15,750 nucleotides of DNA from Chloroflexota bacterium (lineage in GTDB: Bacteria > Chloroflexota > Anaerolineae > Anaerolineales > Villigracilaceae): the NCBI GenBank assembly GCA_021812905.1, contig JAKAMM010000011.1, forward strand, positions 1 through 15,750, read 5' to 3'. Each line of letters begins with the position of its first letter. The first letter of the stretch is position 1. Positions 5,081 through 13,075 of this stretch are shown here, in pieces. The position numbers were made by a program, and so were the translations under genes. The notes under the pieces are model-generated. The model did not search any database. It worked only from the letters and a program-made list of their open reading frames with translations, and was not told where the DNA came from.

Positions 5081-6994
5081 TTAATCCGCTGCCGCAGGTG
5101 CGGCTTTCTTTTTGGCCGCGCCGCCACCCTTAGCGTAACGCTGATAGGCCTGATAGCCATCCCAGCCGATAACAAGGGCTGCTACGAAGAGCAGAGCGGA
5201 GATCACGACCATAGCCCACGCGCCGGCCGCTTCCGCGCCACCTAAGGGGACGATGGTGACATACAAGTTGCGAGCAGTGACCAGTGTGGCCGCCAGAGTG
5301 GTTATATACATGAAGAGCATCGGCCACAATACATAGGTCGGGTTGCGCTTCTGCTGCTTCAACCACACCGTGACAATCAGCAGACTGAGTGCCGCCATCA
5401 ACTGATTGGCCGCACCGAACATTTGCCACAGATATACCCAGGTGCCGGTCAATACCAAAGCCACGACCAGCGCCATTGAGACGAGGGTAGAGACATGCAT
5501 GTTCTTTAGTGCGGGCATGGCATCGCCAACCCACTCAGATAAAGTCACGCGCATTACACGGAAAATCAACTGGGTTACAGTCAACACGATGACCATGAAG
5601 GCGCCGAAGCCGAGAGCCGTGCCCAACAACTTGAAACCATCACCAAAGACCACGGTCAACAGACTTCCAACGCCTGCAGCGAAGCGACCTGCGCCGCCGC
5701 CCGAACCGGCGATGGAGACAGCTACCAGCGAGAGCAAGGCTAGTGTGTTCTCGGTGAACATCGCTCCGCCGCCGACTGGTAGGGCGTCGGTCTCGTATTC
5801 CAACTGGCGGGCTGTGCCGATCGAGCCGAACAGAGCATGCCAGCCGGATATCGCGCCGCAGGCAATGGTCACGAACAGCATTGGCCATAACGGCTGCCAG
5901 GCTTTACCCGCTGCTGGCAGCCAGGTGAGCGGCTTGACTGCATCGAGTGCAAAAGCGCCAACCGCCGGTTTGATAAAGGGAGCCAGCACCGCACCGATGG
6001 CACTGAAGCCAATGGTCAGCAGCGTGATCCAGAAACCGATGTAGTTGACTGGCTGAGCGAACCTCCAGATTGGCAAAGTTGCCGAAAGATATGCAAAAAC
6101 CAGCAGGAACAGAGCCCAGAACAGGTACGATGGAAGCGTCTTGATCATGCCTGTGGCGGCATCATAGACTGCTGTGCTTGCGCGTTTTCCATCAGCGCCA
6201 GGAATCGGCATGCGTGGATCAGCTCCCGTTGGATCTGTGACGGTCATCAACGCGTTTCCCCCACTGATCTTGTCAATGGCGCCGTTGAAAGCCACCAAGG
6301 CGCCGTTGATCGGTCCGGCCCAGCTGATTGCGCCAGTGGGTTTACCATTGGCGTCCAACTTCGGCGTTGCTCCAAATGGACCAAAGATCATGGCGGCTAG
6401 AGTCACGATCACTACAATTGCTGTTACCAGGATCAGATCCATTTTCCAACGATAGAGCATTTGGCCGGCCAGGAAGCCCATGAGAGCCAGCATGATGATG
6501 CCGAATGGCACATCGGGACGAGCGGCCATCAGGGAGGCCATAATGCCCATGAACGCACCGGCGATAAGCAGCAGGTAGAAGAAAATAAAAACGAACATGA
6601 TGCTTCGGGTGCGCGGCGCGATCAGTTTATGGCTGATGGCGCTCAAGCTGTTGCCATCGTTGCGGACAGCCACGATGATGGCGCTGTAGTCGCTGGCCCA
6701 GCCGATGAAGGACACGCCGATCATCAACCATAATAAGGCCGGCAACCAGCCCCACAAGCTTGCGGCAGTGATCACGCCAACGATTGGCCCGGCTGCGGCG
6801 ATGGACTTGAAGTGATAACCAAACAGCACGTTGCGGTTGGTGGGCATGAAGTCCACGCCGTCCATATACATTTTGGCGGGCGTCGCTTTCTTGGCGTCTG
6901 CCTGAATGACATCGCGGTCAATCACCTTGGCATAGAAGTTGTAGGCCAGGTAGATGATGACCGCTGCGATCAGCACGATCCAGAGAGTGTTCAT
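5081..6994 (-). CDS. cstA: Carbon starvation protein A family transporter
   Basis: 637 residues, a polytopic membrane protein of the CstA/BtsT family. Characterised members import peptides or pyruvate, so the substrate here is not fixed. Family hallmarks are HFKSIAAAGPIVG (61-73), the SDYSAIIVAVRNDGNS segment (101-116), SGWHALFGSIGTARQLE (383-399), the GGGAMFTENTLAL segment (408-420) and FGAANQLMAAL (526-536). It is slightly shorter than the E. coli proteins (about 700 residues). A hydrophilic stretch at about 205-288 between two transmembrane segments is rich in Gly, Pro and Asp. The tail (GGGAAKKKAAPAAAD) is low-complexity and basic. The start ATG at 6994 has an excellent AAGGAGG 8 nt upstream. 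It follows a gene for a CxxC protein and may be co-transcribed with it. Confidence 0.95.
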   Translation of the reverse strand: MNTLWIVLIAAVIIYLAYNFYAKVIDRDVIQADAKKATPAKMYMDGVDFMPTNRNVLFGYHFKSIAAAGPIVGVITAASLWGWLPALLWLMIGVSFIGWASDYSAIIVAVRNDGNSLSAISHKLIAPRTRSIMFVFIFFYLLLIAGAFMGIMASLMAARPDVPFGIIMLALMGFLAGQMLYRWKMDLILVTAIVVIVTLAAMIFGPFGATPKLDANGKPTGAISWAGPINGALVAFNGAIDKISGGNALMTVTDPTGADPRMPIPGADGKRASTAVYDAATGMIKTLPSYLFWALFLLVFAYLSATLPIWRFAQPVNYIGFWITLLTIGFSAIGAVLAPFIKPAVGAFALDAVKPLTWLPAAGKAWQPLWPMLFVTIACGAISGWHALFGSIGTARQLEYETDALPVGGGAMFTENTLALLSLVAVSIAGSGGGAGRFAAGVGSLLTVVFGDGFKLLGTALGFGAFMVIVLTVTQLIFRVMRVTLSEWVGDAMPALKNMHVSTLVSMALVVALVLTGTWVYLWQMFGAANQLMAALSLLIVTVWLKQQKRNPTYVLWPMLFMYITTLAATLVTARNLYVTIVPLGGAEAAGAWAMVVISALLFVAALVIGWDGYQAYQRYAKGGGAAKKKAAPAAAD

Positions 6995-7093
6995 AATTGG
7001 TTCCTCCTTTAGCAGGAATTAATGAAGAACAGATCAGCTTTGATGCAATTTATGTTATCAGCGCAGGAAAAAAATTATTCGTTCGATGACGGG

Positions 7094-7102
7094 CACCTCC
7101 TT
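7094..7102 (-). promoter_or_regulatory. Orphan strong Shine-Dalgarno sequence in the cstA leader
   Basis: On the minus strand AAGGAGGTG lies 19 bp after the stop of the CxxC gene and about 100 bp before cstA, with no ATG, GTG or TTG at normal spacing. The only start-like codon there is ATC at 7087, which would open a 9-codon frame (IERIIFFLR). It could be the relic of a lost small gene or part of a cstA leader regulation. The rest of 6995-7120 shows nothing else I can name. Confidence 0.3.
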
Positions 7103-7120
7103 TTTGTATTGAGACCACGG

Positions 7121-7513
7121 TTATGCTGGCACGGACTGGTCTGCCAGTAGTCGGGCAATTTCATCGCCAGCAGATTGCAACGTCTGACTTCCCATGAAGC
7201 GCACTTTTTTGTCAACGATGATGGCTGGGTAGCGGCGCGCATTATATTTAAGTGATTTGTAAAAACCCTCGAGGGAGGCCGCATCGATCACTTTGACCGC
7301 GATCCGGTCACAGTGAACTCGAAAGACTTCCTGCACCCAGTCGGATACGGCTTGATATTCATTGATGAGGTCTTTAGGCAGACTGCTCTCCATCTGTTCC
7401 TTGTGGATCCGATTAGTCGCGCCCATCTCGCGCCAGGCCACTTCGCAGTGTGTGCAATGATAATAGGCCGTCGGCGCGTAGGCAATGATCTCTACCAGCA
7501 AAGGTTCATCCAT
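7121..7513 (-). CDS. CxxC-containing small protein, probably thioredoxin-like
   Basis: 130 residues from the ATG at 7513, which has AAGGAG at the right distance; a TTG at 7555 gives a longer frame without ribosome-binding support. The order of elements suggests a thioredoxin-like fold: strand LLVEIIAYAP, then C20-T-H-C23 just after YYH, a helical middle, a strand (RIAVKVIDAAS), Y-P-A-I-I-V-D (a beta strand with a proline before it, as in the cis-Pro loop), K-V-R-F-M-G and a final helix. No named family was recognised. The active-site cysteine pair is preceded by the motif A-Y-Y-H rather than the W-C-G-P of thioredoxin. It lies 126 bp upstream of cstA on the same strand, so it may be a redox partner or regulator of that transporter locus; this is inference from position. 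Confidence 0.8.
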   Translation of the reverse strand: MDEPLLVEIIAYAPTAYYHCTHCEVAWREMGATNRIHKEQMESSLPKDLINEYQAVSDWVQEVFRVHCDRIAVKVIDAASLEGFYKSLKYNARRYPAIIVDKKVRFMGSQTLQSAGDEIARLLADQSVPA

Positions 7514-8267
7514 TTCTACTCCTTCTACTCTTAAAATAAAAGCGCCATAGAGCAATGTTTGTAGCTCAATGACGCAAAACCACTATATTGGCAAGGCGAC
7601 GCACATCTGCCAAGTCGTAATAATGTCTGTAAGACTGAAATCATGCGATGGCCGCAAGAACATGGCTGAGAGACCTTTTATCTATGCAATGGTGATAACA
7701 CCAACCAAAGTTTTGTGTCGCTCTCTACAACTATTATCCCAATTGTATTACCATAAGTGAGAATGTCAATAGGCAATCGCTGGTGGCTGGTGATTACCCA
7801 CAAGTAAAATCATGGGGAAGGAGTGCAAAAAGATAAAAGCCAGGGTCATGGCGGTAACGATGACGGTCGAGATTCCTTGTGGAAGGTAATAGGGATCATC
7901 GCGGTCTGTAGGAATCCCTCATTTGCACGTATGTCTTCGGCGTGCCAACCGCCCTACGCGGTGATTTTCGTTGGATTAGTAAGCTTAAGGCAAGAAAGAT
8001 GATGTAAATGAGTCAAGTTTAGGGCAAATTTGCAAGTACACAAACACAATACATATCCCATGCATGCACAGATTCTCCTTGGGTCGATATTCTGGTATGG
8101 CAAATACGGATCGTCGCCTATTATGCGGCAAATGGCAGGGAGTGCCTTGTCCCAAATAATGGGAGCAAAAATATTTGGCCGTTCTTTTGTTATAGGGTAT
8201 GACGACGACTTTGCATTTAGTTGTATGTTAATTATAGCGCGTCTCGTCAGTCTGAGACGAAGTCTCG
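7514..8267. other. AT-richer gap with no convincing gene
   Basis: About 750 bp hold no frame I would call a gene. Hand counts of two lines (7681-7740 and 8161-8220) give 40% G+C, against 55% for a line inside cstA. One minus-strand frame, 7918-7766 between stops, reads as a hydrophobic 50-residue fragment (STVIVTAMTLAFIFLHSFP in the middle) and may be a gene relic. Short plus-strand frames at 7569-7760 and 8030-8314 match nothing known to me. Near the right end, GTCTC (8241-8245), GAGAC (8254-8258) and GTCTC (8262-8266) can form alternative hairpins. They may be the old terminator of the broken protease gene. Confidence 0.5.
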
Positions 8268-8663
8268 CTAGATCTCTTCTTCCAGTTTGGTGGTTGGTGC
8301 GATCAGGAAGATGATATTGTCCCAGACGATGTGACTGACAACCAATCCGCCGAGCGGAAAGCCGAGCGCGTATAACCCGCCTCAAAATGCACCGGCAATG
8401 ATCGCTGCGCCGATGAGGGTGAAGTTTCCGCTGACGATGTGGACTCCGCCGTAGGCCGCGGTTCCCATCATCCAGCCCCAGAAGCGGCCAAACTTTTTCA
8501 TCAGGCCATCTTGAGAGAAACCGCGCCAGAAATATTCTTCGGCAGGGCTGATGACCATGCCAAGCCGCATCATCAATTCCCGGCGCGGACGGATGCGTTT
8601 GAGTGCGTAATTGTCTTCGATCTGCTTGCCGCCGTTTGGCACGATCTTGCGGGAGATTCGATC
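8268..8663 (-). pseudogene. CPBP-family intramembrane protease, truncated and interrupted
   Basis: The minus-strand frame reads IVPNGGKQIEDNYALKR, then MVISPAEEYFWRGFSQ, which carries the E-E-x-x-x-R motif of CPBP (CAAX-like, Abi) membrane proteases. It continues through GVHIVSGNFTLIGAAIIAGAF to an in-frame TGA at 8384-8382. The same frame then resumes with GGLYALGFPLGGLVVSHIVWDN (the usual C-terminal His-containing helix) and ends in KLEEEI at TAG 8270-8268. Trp is expected at the TGA position, so TGG to TGA is likely. The N-terminal membrane segments are missing because the gene is joined to the menG fragment near 8655-8670. Family identity is good; loss of function is nearly certain. Confidence 0.85.
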
Positions 8664-8920
8664 TCAGGCGTGGAATCTGCGGCGGTGACTTTGGCTTGGG
8701 GAAACTACAAAACGGCCTCGCGTGCCAGATCACCGGTGCCGGTTCCCAGGTCAAGCAGCGAAGCGCTGTTTGTTAATCTGGCAAGTTGAATGACTTGTTT
8801 GTGCCAACGCACATCCTGAAAGCCTGTCATGAGTCGGTTCATTAAGTCGTAGCGTTTTGCAATACGGGTAAACATGTTTTGAACGTAAACCGCGCGTTTG
8901 CTGTCGGTCAATTGAGTCAT
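8664..8920 (-). pseudogene. menG: Demethylmenaquinone methyltransferase, broken 5' fragment
   Basis: From ATG 8920 (AAGGAG upstream) the frame reads MTQLTDSKRAVYVQNMFTRI, AKRYDLMNRLMTGFQDVRWH and SLLDLGTGTGDLAREAVL. This is the N-terminus of MenG/UbiE, including SAM motif I (57-66). Codon 72 is TAG (8707-8705) where the family usually has Gln or a similar residue. After it the frame still matches the family (FPQAKVTAADSTPEI), then homology stops near 8660 and CPBP-like sequence begins. The remaining ~150 residues of the enzyme, which is normally around 230-240, are absent. So it carries a nonsense change plus an apparent deletion. A longer start at 8974 is rejected because the extra residues are not family-like and lack a ribosome-binding site. 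It lies head to head with menA. Confidence 0.88.
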
Positions 8921-9017
8921 TTGGTTCTCCTTAAAGTTTTGCTTATTATAAACGCATGTTATACTGCGGCTCATTAAAGTAATGCGAGATTAATCCCGCT
9001 CTACCTTTGGAGCATTA
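8921..9017. promoter_or_regulatory. Divergent menG-menA promoter region with palindrome
   Basis: The 97-bp spacer holds TATAAT on the minus strand (8950-8945) towards menG and TATACT on the plus strand (8960-8965) towards menA. The -35 regions are weak. A near-perfect 16-bp palindrome, GCGAGATTAATCCCGC (8984-8999, one mismatched pair around GATTAATC), lies in the menA leader and could be an operator. The menA Shine-Dalgarno sequence is TGGAG just before 9018. Confidence 0.4.
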
Positions 9018-9911
9018 ATGACACAGGAAAAAAGATCCCTCTTTCAAATCTGGTGGCTTGCCATTCGACCCAGGACGCTGCCCGCCGCGGCTTCAGGTGT
9101 GGTGATGGGAAGCGCGCTGGCTTGGAGAGACGGGTCATTTCAATTTGCACCCGCGTTGGCGGCATTGTGCGTGGCTTTGCTTTTACAAATTGGAAGCAAT
9201 GTTGCCAACGATGTCTTTGACTTCGAGCGCGGCGCGGATACAGCCGAAAGACAAGGCCCGGTGCGCATCACGCAGGCGGGATTGCTCTCGCCCGCGCAGG
9301 TCAAGCGCGGGATGTGGATCATATTTGAGCTGGCAGCGTTATGTGGGCTTTATCTCGCCTCGCTTCGCGGCTGGACCGTGATCCTGATCGGCCTCGCGGC
9401 AATTATCTCGGCGATAGCCTATACCGGCGGCCCGTTTCCGCTTGGATATTATGGACTCGGCGATGTGTTCGTCTTCATCTTCTTCGGCGTTGTCGCGGTG
9501 ACGGGGACATATTATGTGCAGGCCGGTTCGGTCAGCATGGCCGCGTGGTGGATGGCAATTCCCGTCGGCTTGATCATCACCGCGATTTTGGTGGTCAACA
9601 ATTTGCGCGATATTGAGAATGACCGAGTCGCAGGAAAACATACGCTGGCGGTGAGGATGGGAGCGAAAACCGCAAAAGTTGAATATGTTTTGTTTATCGC
9701 GCTTGCTTATTTGATATTGCCCGCGTTAATCATCTTCAAGATACTTCCATTATCTTCTTTACTTGCCTTGCTCTCTTTGCCGATTGCATATAAAGCGACG
9801 AAGATTGTATTGACGCAGACAGGTCGTCCGCTCAATGTTGCGCTGGCAGGCACAGGTCAGACCGCGTTGGCGTACAGCCTTTTATTTTGGGTGGGGATTT
9901 TGTTTTCATAG
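9018..9911 (+). CDS. menA: 1,4-dihydroxy-2-naphthoate polyprenyltransferase
   Basis: 297 residues, a normal length for MenA, an integral membrane UbiA-superfamily enzyme. It attaches the isoprenoid tail to 1,4-dihydroxy-2-naphthoate to give demethylmenaquinol. The first Asp-rich motif, N-D-V-F-D-F-E-R-G-A-D (64-74), and the second, N-N-L-R-D-I-E-N-D (194-202), are intact. R-P-R-T near the N-terminus (17-20) and the family stretch AYTGGPFPLGYYGLGDVFVF (134-153) are also present. Several transmembrane helices are evident. The start ATG at 9018 has GGAG 6-7 nt upstream. It is the only men gene on the plus strand and diverges from the broken menG. Confidence 0.95.
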   Translation: MTQEKRSLFQIWWLAIRPRTLPAAASGVVMGSALAWRDGSFQFAPALAALCVALLLQIGSNVANDVFDFERGADTAERQGPVRITQAGLLSPAQVKRGMWIIFELAALCGLYLASLRGWTVILIGLAAIISAIAYTGGPFPLGYYGLGDVFVFIFFGVVAVTGTYYVQAGSVSMAAWWMAIPVGLIITAILVVNNLRDIENDRVAGKHTLAVRMGAKTAKVEYVLFIALAYLILPALIIFKILPLSSLLALLSLPIAYKATKIVLTQTGRPLNVALAGTGQTALAYSLLFWVGILFS

Positions 9912-9935
9912 AAATTTGCTGGTCTCCCTGGCCTA

Positions 9936-10018
9936 GCCTGCCAGGGCAGGCGATACGGCGGCGGGTTTCGATACGCGACGAACGCTACTCAACCACCGCC
10001 GCCTACTCGACCAACGGA
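9936..10018. repeat. Composite hairpin repeat overlapping the menH 3' end
   Basis: A palindrome, GCCTGCC-AG-GGCAGGC (9936-9951), is followed by a copy of the GGTTGAGTAG...TATCGAAACC repeat on the minus strand (9994-9964). Then comes a 22-base segment (9997-10018) that matches 14241-14262 in 21 positions. The last segment contains the stop and final four codons of menH. Confidence 0.75.
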
Positions 10019-10800
10019 CTACTTTTGAATTGAGGAAATTTTTGCAGCAAAGAAATATATTCTTCAGGCTGTTCCGCATGGACATTATGTCCCGCCCCTG
10101 GAACGATGATGTGTTTGCAGTTTGAAATTTGTTCAGCCATTTTGCGAATCACTTGAACATATTTTTCATCTTTCCCACCAGCAATCAATAGAACAGGAAA
10201 AGAAAGATTCGACAAAGAATCCCAGAGCGGAGTCTGTGCTCCGGGGCTGAGTTCGCGGATGACTTTTGCCATCCAGCGCGGATCGTTACGTGAGGCAGAT
10301 TCTTTGATGGCGGATAATTTTTCAGGGTGGAAATTCAGGCTGGCGAAGAGTGGCATTCGATACCATTTGTCCACAAAAGTGGACATGCCATCTTTCAAAA
10401 TGGATTCGGCACGGGCGGTGTCTTCTGCGAGGCGAAGGGCGCGCTCGGCTTGGTCCACGATGCCGGGATTGGCGGATTCAAGCGTCAGCGTGAGAATCCG
10501 CTTTGGGTAACGGCAGGCAAACGCGAGTGCGGCGCGACCGCCAAGTGAATATCCAACGAGATGAATTTTCGGCGCGGGGATTTCATCCAATAATCGAAAA
10601 AGCCATTCGGTCAAAATATCAAAATCAAGCGGGGAGTTGACATCGAGGTTTGTGTTTTCCCCGTGACCAGGCAGATCGGGCAGGATACAAAAATAATTTT
10701 CGCGGAACGGGCGCGCAATTTCGAGCCAGCTTTGCCCGCTGCCGAGAAAGCCGTGCAGAAAAACAAGCGGTGGATTTTTGGGATTGCTGAGGGTGAGCAT
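10003..10800 (-). CDS. menH: SHCHC synthase-like alpha/beta hydrolase
   Basis: 265 residues from the ATG at 10800. Its A is shared with the TAA of the DAHP synthase gene (TAATG), so an upstream in-frame start at 10836 is unnecessary. MenH removes pyruvate from SEPHCHC in menaquinone synthesis. The oxyanion-side motif L-H-G-F-L-G is at 15-20, D-L-P-G-H-G at 42-47, the nucleophile elbow G-Y-S-L-G-G-R at 83-89 (S85), D211 is in G-G-K-D-E-K-Y, and H238 is in G-A-G-H-N-V-H-A-E-Q-P. L-E-S-A-N-P-G (107-113) is typical of MenH. The final residues, P-L-V-E, and the stop come from a repeat element. Position in the men operon supports the assignment over a general hydrolase. Confidence 0.9.
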   Translation of the reverse strand: MLTLSNPKNPPLVFLHGFLGSGQSWLEIARPFRENYFCILPDLPGHGENTNLDVNSPLDFDILTEWLFRLLDEIPAPKIHLVGYSLGGRAALAFACRYPKRILTLTLESANPGIVDQAERALRLAEDTARAESILKDGMSTFVDKWYRMPLFASLNFHPEKLSAIKESASRNDPRWMAKVIRELSPGAQTPLWDSLSNLSFPVLLIAGGKDEKYVQVIRKMAEQISNCKHIIVPGAGHNVHAEQPEEYISLLQKFPQFKSSPLVE

Positions 10801-11591
10801 TACGTCAACCCGCGCCTCATTGCGGATGCGATGCAACGCATGTCGTCCACGAAGGCGGGCAGGGATTCGAGCGGCAGGGATTGTTCGCCGTCGGAAAGCG
10901 CGGCGGCGGGGTTAGGATGCACCTCGACGAGCAGGCCATCTGCGCCTGCGGCCAAAGCGGCGCGCGACGCGGCAGGGACCAAATCGGCGCGGCCTGTGGC
11001 GTGGCTTGGATCGGCGATGATCGGAAAATGCGTGGTCTCTTTGATCAAGGCAATGGCGTTCACATCCAGCACGTTGCGCGTGGATGGGTCGAAGCCGCGA
11101 ATGCCGCGCTCGCATAAAATAATTTGTTGATTTCCACTTGACGTAATGTGTTCTGCCGCCGCCAGCCATTCCTGAATCGTGGACATAAAACCGCGTTTGA
11201 GCAAAACGGGTTTGGTCTGTTCGCCTGCCGCCCAGAGCAATGGAAAATGCTGCATGTTGCGGCTTCCAATTTGGATGATGTCGCTGTAATCAGTGACGAG
11301 CGGTAACTGCTCCACGCCCAGCGCTTCGGAGATAACGAGCAAGCCAAACTCGTCCGCAACCTGCCGCAGGATTTTCAGCCCATCGAGTCCCAATCCTTGA
11401 AAAGCGTGCGGCGAGGTGCGCGGCTTGAACGCGCCGCCGCGGATCACATGCAATCCAAGCGCGCGCATGGATTTTGCAACGGCGTACGTTTGCTCGTAAC
11501 TTTCAACGGAGCATGGTCCCGCGATTAGGAGAATATCATCGCCGCCGATTTTGAGGTTATTGGAAAGTGAAATGGGCAGAGTGTTTGTCAT
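10800..11591 (-). CDS. aroF: DAHP synthase, type I-beta, minimal form
   Basis: 263 residues, close to the catalytic core alone, with no N-terminal ACT/ferredoxin-like or chorismate mutase domain. This matches minimal type I-beta enzymes that lack the usual feedback module. The enzyme condenses PEP and erythrose 4-phosphate, the first step towards chorismate. Visible motifs are G-P-C-S-V-E (25-30), G-G-A-F-K-P-R-T-S-P (52-61), L-K-R-G (131-134), D-P-S-H-A-T-G-R (194-201) and V-E-V-H-P-N-P (222-228). Expected metal ligands C27, H197, E223 and D234 are all present. Its ATG overlaps the TGA of menE by 4 nt and its TAA overlaps the menH ATG, so it is firmly inside the men operon. It probably supplies chorismate for menaquinone; whether another copy exists cannot be seen. 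Confidence 0.94.
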   Translation of the reverse strand: MTNTLPISLSNNLKIGGDDILLIAGPCSVESYEQTYAVAKSMRALGLHVIRGGAFKPRTSPHAFQGLGLDGLKILRQVADEFGLLVISEALGVEQLPLVTDYSDIIQIGSRNMQHFPLLWAAGEQTKPVLLKRGFMSTIQEWLAAAEHITSSGNQQIILCERGIRGFDPSTRNVLDVNAIALIKETTHFPIIADPSHATGRADLVPAASRAALAAGADGLLVEVHPNPAAALSDGEQSLPLESLPAFVDDMRCIASAMRRGLT

Positions 11592-13045
11592 GGTTTTGTG
11601 TAGGGTGGAGTCAAAAGTCTCCTGACTTTCGAGTCCAGCATGGGCGCAACTTCAACGCGCTTTAATTTACCTGACGCAGTATGTGGCAGGGATTCGACAA
11701 AAACAATTTGCTTCGGAACTTTATAGCCCGCAACCTGTCCGCGCAAAAACTGAAGCAGAGTCTCCGCTGATAACGGTTCGCGCAAAACGACAGCCGCTGC
11801 GACGGATTGTCCCCATTCAGGATCGGGGATGCCAACGACGCAGGCTCCACTCACGGCAGGATGATTCATCAAAGCGCGTTCCACTTCTTCGGGATAAATG
11901 TTTTCGCCGCCGCTGACGATTAAATCGGTGCGGCGGGTGAGTACCCACAAATCGCCATCTGAATCAAGATAGCCAATGTCGCCCGTGTGAATAGACCTGA
12001 CGGGTTTTTCATAATCGAGATAACCATTCATCACTGTTTTTCCGCTAACAACGATTTCACCGACTTCTCCATTTGGAAGCGATTTGCCCGATTCGTCTAC
12101 GATGTCAACGCTTGTGCCTTGCAAAGGTTTGCCGAGGCTGCCAGGTTTGGCGCGCGTCTGCTCGGGCGTGGACGTGGCGACTTGTGAGGTGGCTTCGGTC
12201 AAGCCGTAGGTGAGGGCGATGGGCAAGTCGAGGGCGAGGGCTTTTTCGACGAGGCTGGCAGGCGCGCTTGCGCCTCCGAGCAAAATCACGCGCAGGGATG
12301 ACGATGGTTTGAAATCGGGATATTTTTCCAGCAGGCGATGAAGCATGGTTGGGACAAGCGAAACAATGGTGATGTTCTCGTCGGTGAGCGCGTGATGGAC
12401 CGCGTCCACGTCAAAGCTGGGATGCAGGACGATGGTGATGCCATAGAGTGCGGCGCGGAAAACGATGGCCATGCCGCCTATGTGATACAGTGGCATGGTC
12501 AACAGCCAGCGGTCGTGCGGGTCAACGCCGAGGCGTTCAGCGGAGGCAAGCGCGCTGGCGTGGTAATTGTCGAAGGTGAGAAGCACGCCTTTGGGGAAGC
12601 CAGTTGTGCCGGAGGTGAAAAATATTCCTTGAATGGGATCAGGCTTGAGCGGGGAATGAGTCCGCGCGGGAAAAGGCTGGGGCGTGGAAAAAAGTTCGGG
12701 TACAAGAATCTGCTGCGAGAGTCCGACCAGTTCCGATTCGCAAATAAGTAAATCACATTGGCTTTGTTGAATCTGCCATTTGAGTTCGGCTTCGGTGAGA
12801 CGAATATTGAGCGGAACCGCCACCGCGCCGAGGCGAGCGAGCGCATGGATGAGCGCCACGTACGCGGGCTGGTTGCTGAGATGAATGCCAACGCGCGCGC
12901 CGCGTTTAATTTCGCGCGCTTCGAGGAGCGCGGCAATGAACTCTGCCCAATCGTTGAGGGCGGAGTATGTCCATGTTTGTTTGTCGAATTCGAGCGCGGG
13001 GCCGTCGGGGGTCTGCGCGGCGCGTTCAGCGAGCCAATCAATCAT
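11588..13045 (-). CDS. menE: o-Succinylbenzoate-CoA ligase
   Basis: 485 residues, an ANL-superfamily adenylate-forming enzyme of the MenE type. It activates o-succinylbenzoate with ATP and CoA for MenB. Motifs in order are T-S-G-T-T-G-F-P-K-G (144-153, phosphate loop), L-P-L-Y-H-like MPLYHIGGM (184-192), Y-G-L-T-E (280-284), H-T-G-D (353-356), RRTDLIVSGGENIYPEEVE (371-389, hinge and A8) and the catalytic lysine K460 in ASGKLKR. Length and the compact N-terminus fit MenE rather than a long acyl-CoA synthetase, as does its place between menB and menH. The Shine-Dalgarno sequence is weak (GGAG about 11 nt before ATG 13045). Its stop overlaps the next gene. Confidence 0.93.
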   Translation of the reverse strand: MIDWLAERAAQTPDGPALEFDKQTWTYSALNDWAEFIAALLEAREIKRGARVGIHLSNQPAYVALIHALARLGAVAVPLNIRLTEAELKWQIQQSQCDLLICESELVGLSQQILVPELFSTPQPFPARTHSPLKPDPIQGIFFTSGTTGFPKGVLLTFDNYHASALASAERLGVDPHDRWLLTMPLYHIGGMAIVFRAALYGITIVLHPSFDVDAVHHALTDENITIVSLVPTMLHRLLEKYPDFKPSSSLRVILLGGASAPASLVEKALALDLPIALTYGLTEATSQVATSTPEQTRAKPGSLGKPLQGTSVDIVDESGKSLPNGEVGEIVVSGKTVMNGYLDYEKPVRSIHTGDIGYLDSDGDLWVLTRRTDLIVSGGENIYPEEVERALMNHPAVSGACVVGIPDPEWGQSVAAAVVLREPLSAETLLQFLRGQVAGYKVPKQIVFVESLPHTASGKLKRVEVAPMLDSKVRRLLTPPYTKP

Positions 13046-13075
13046 TGAATTTGAATCTCCAAAGCGGGATAAATC

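Noticed and set aside
5406..6044. A 212-codon open frame on the plus strand
   Set aside because: It is antisense to cstA, a clear membrane transporter; the Pro/Thr/Ala-rich product is a mirror effect of the cstA codons.
7556..7640. A tRNA-like string (GTAGCTCAAT) near 7561
   Set aside because: No matching acceptor, anticodon or T-arm stems could be paired around it.
8030..8314. A 94-codon plus-strand frame
   Set aside because: It starts at a TTG without a ribosome-binding site, overlaps the protease pseudogene and matches no known family.
7954..8754. A 266-codon open frame on the minus strand
   Set aside because: It is another frame of the protease and menG fragments. Its sequence is rich in Arg, His, Pro and Cys without any family pattern, whereas the neighbouring frame shows clear CPBP and MenG motifs.
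10801..10836. A longer MenH start
   Set aside because: It would overlap the DAHP synthase gene by 37 bases. ATG 10800 makes the typical TAATG junction and starts right at the family's N-terminus.
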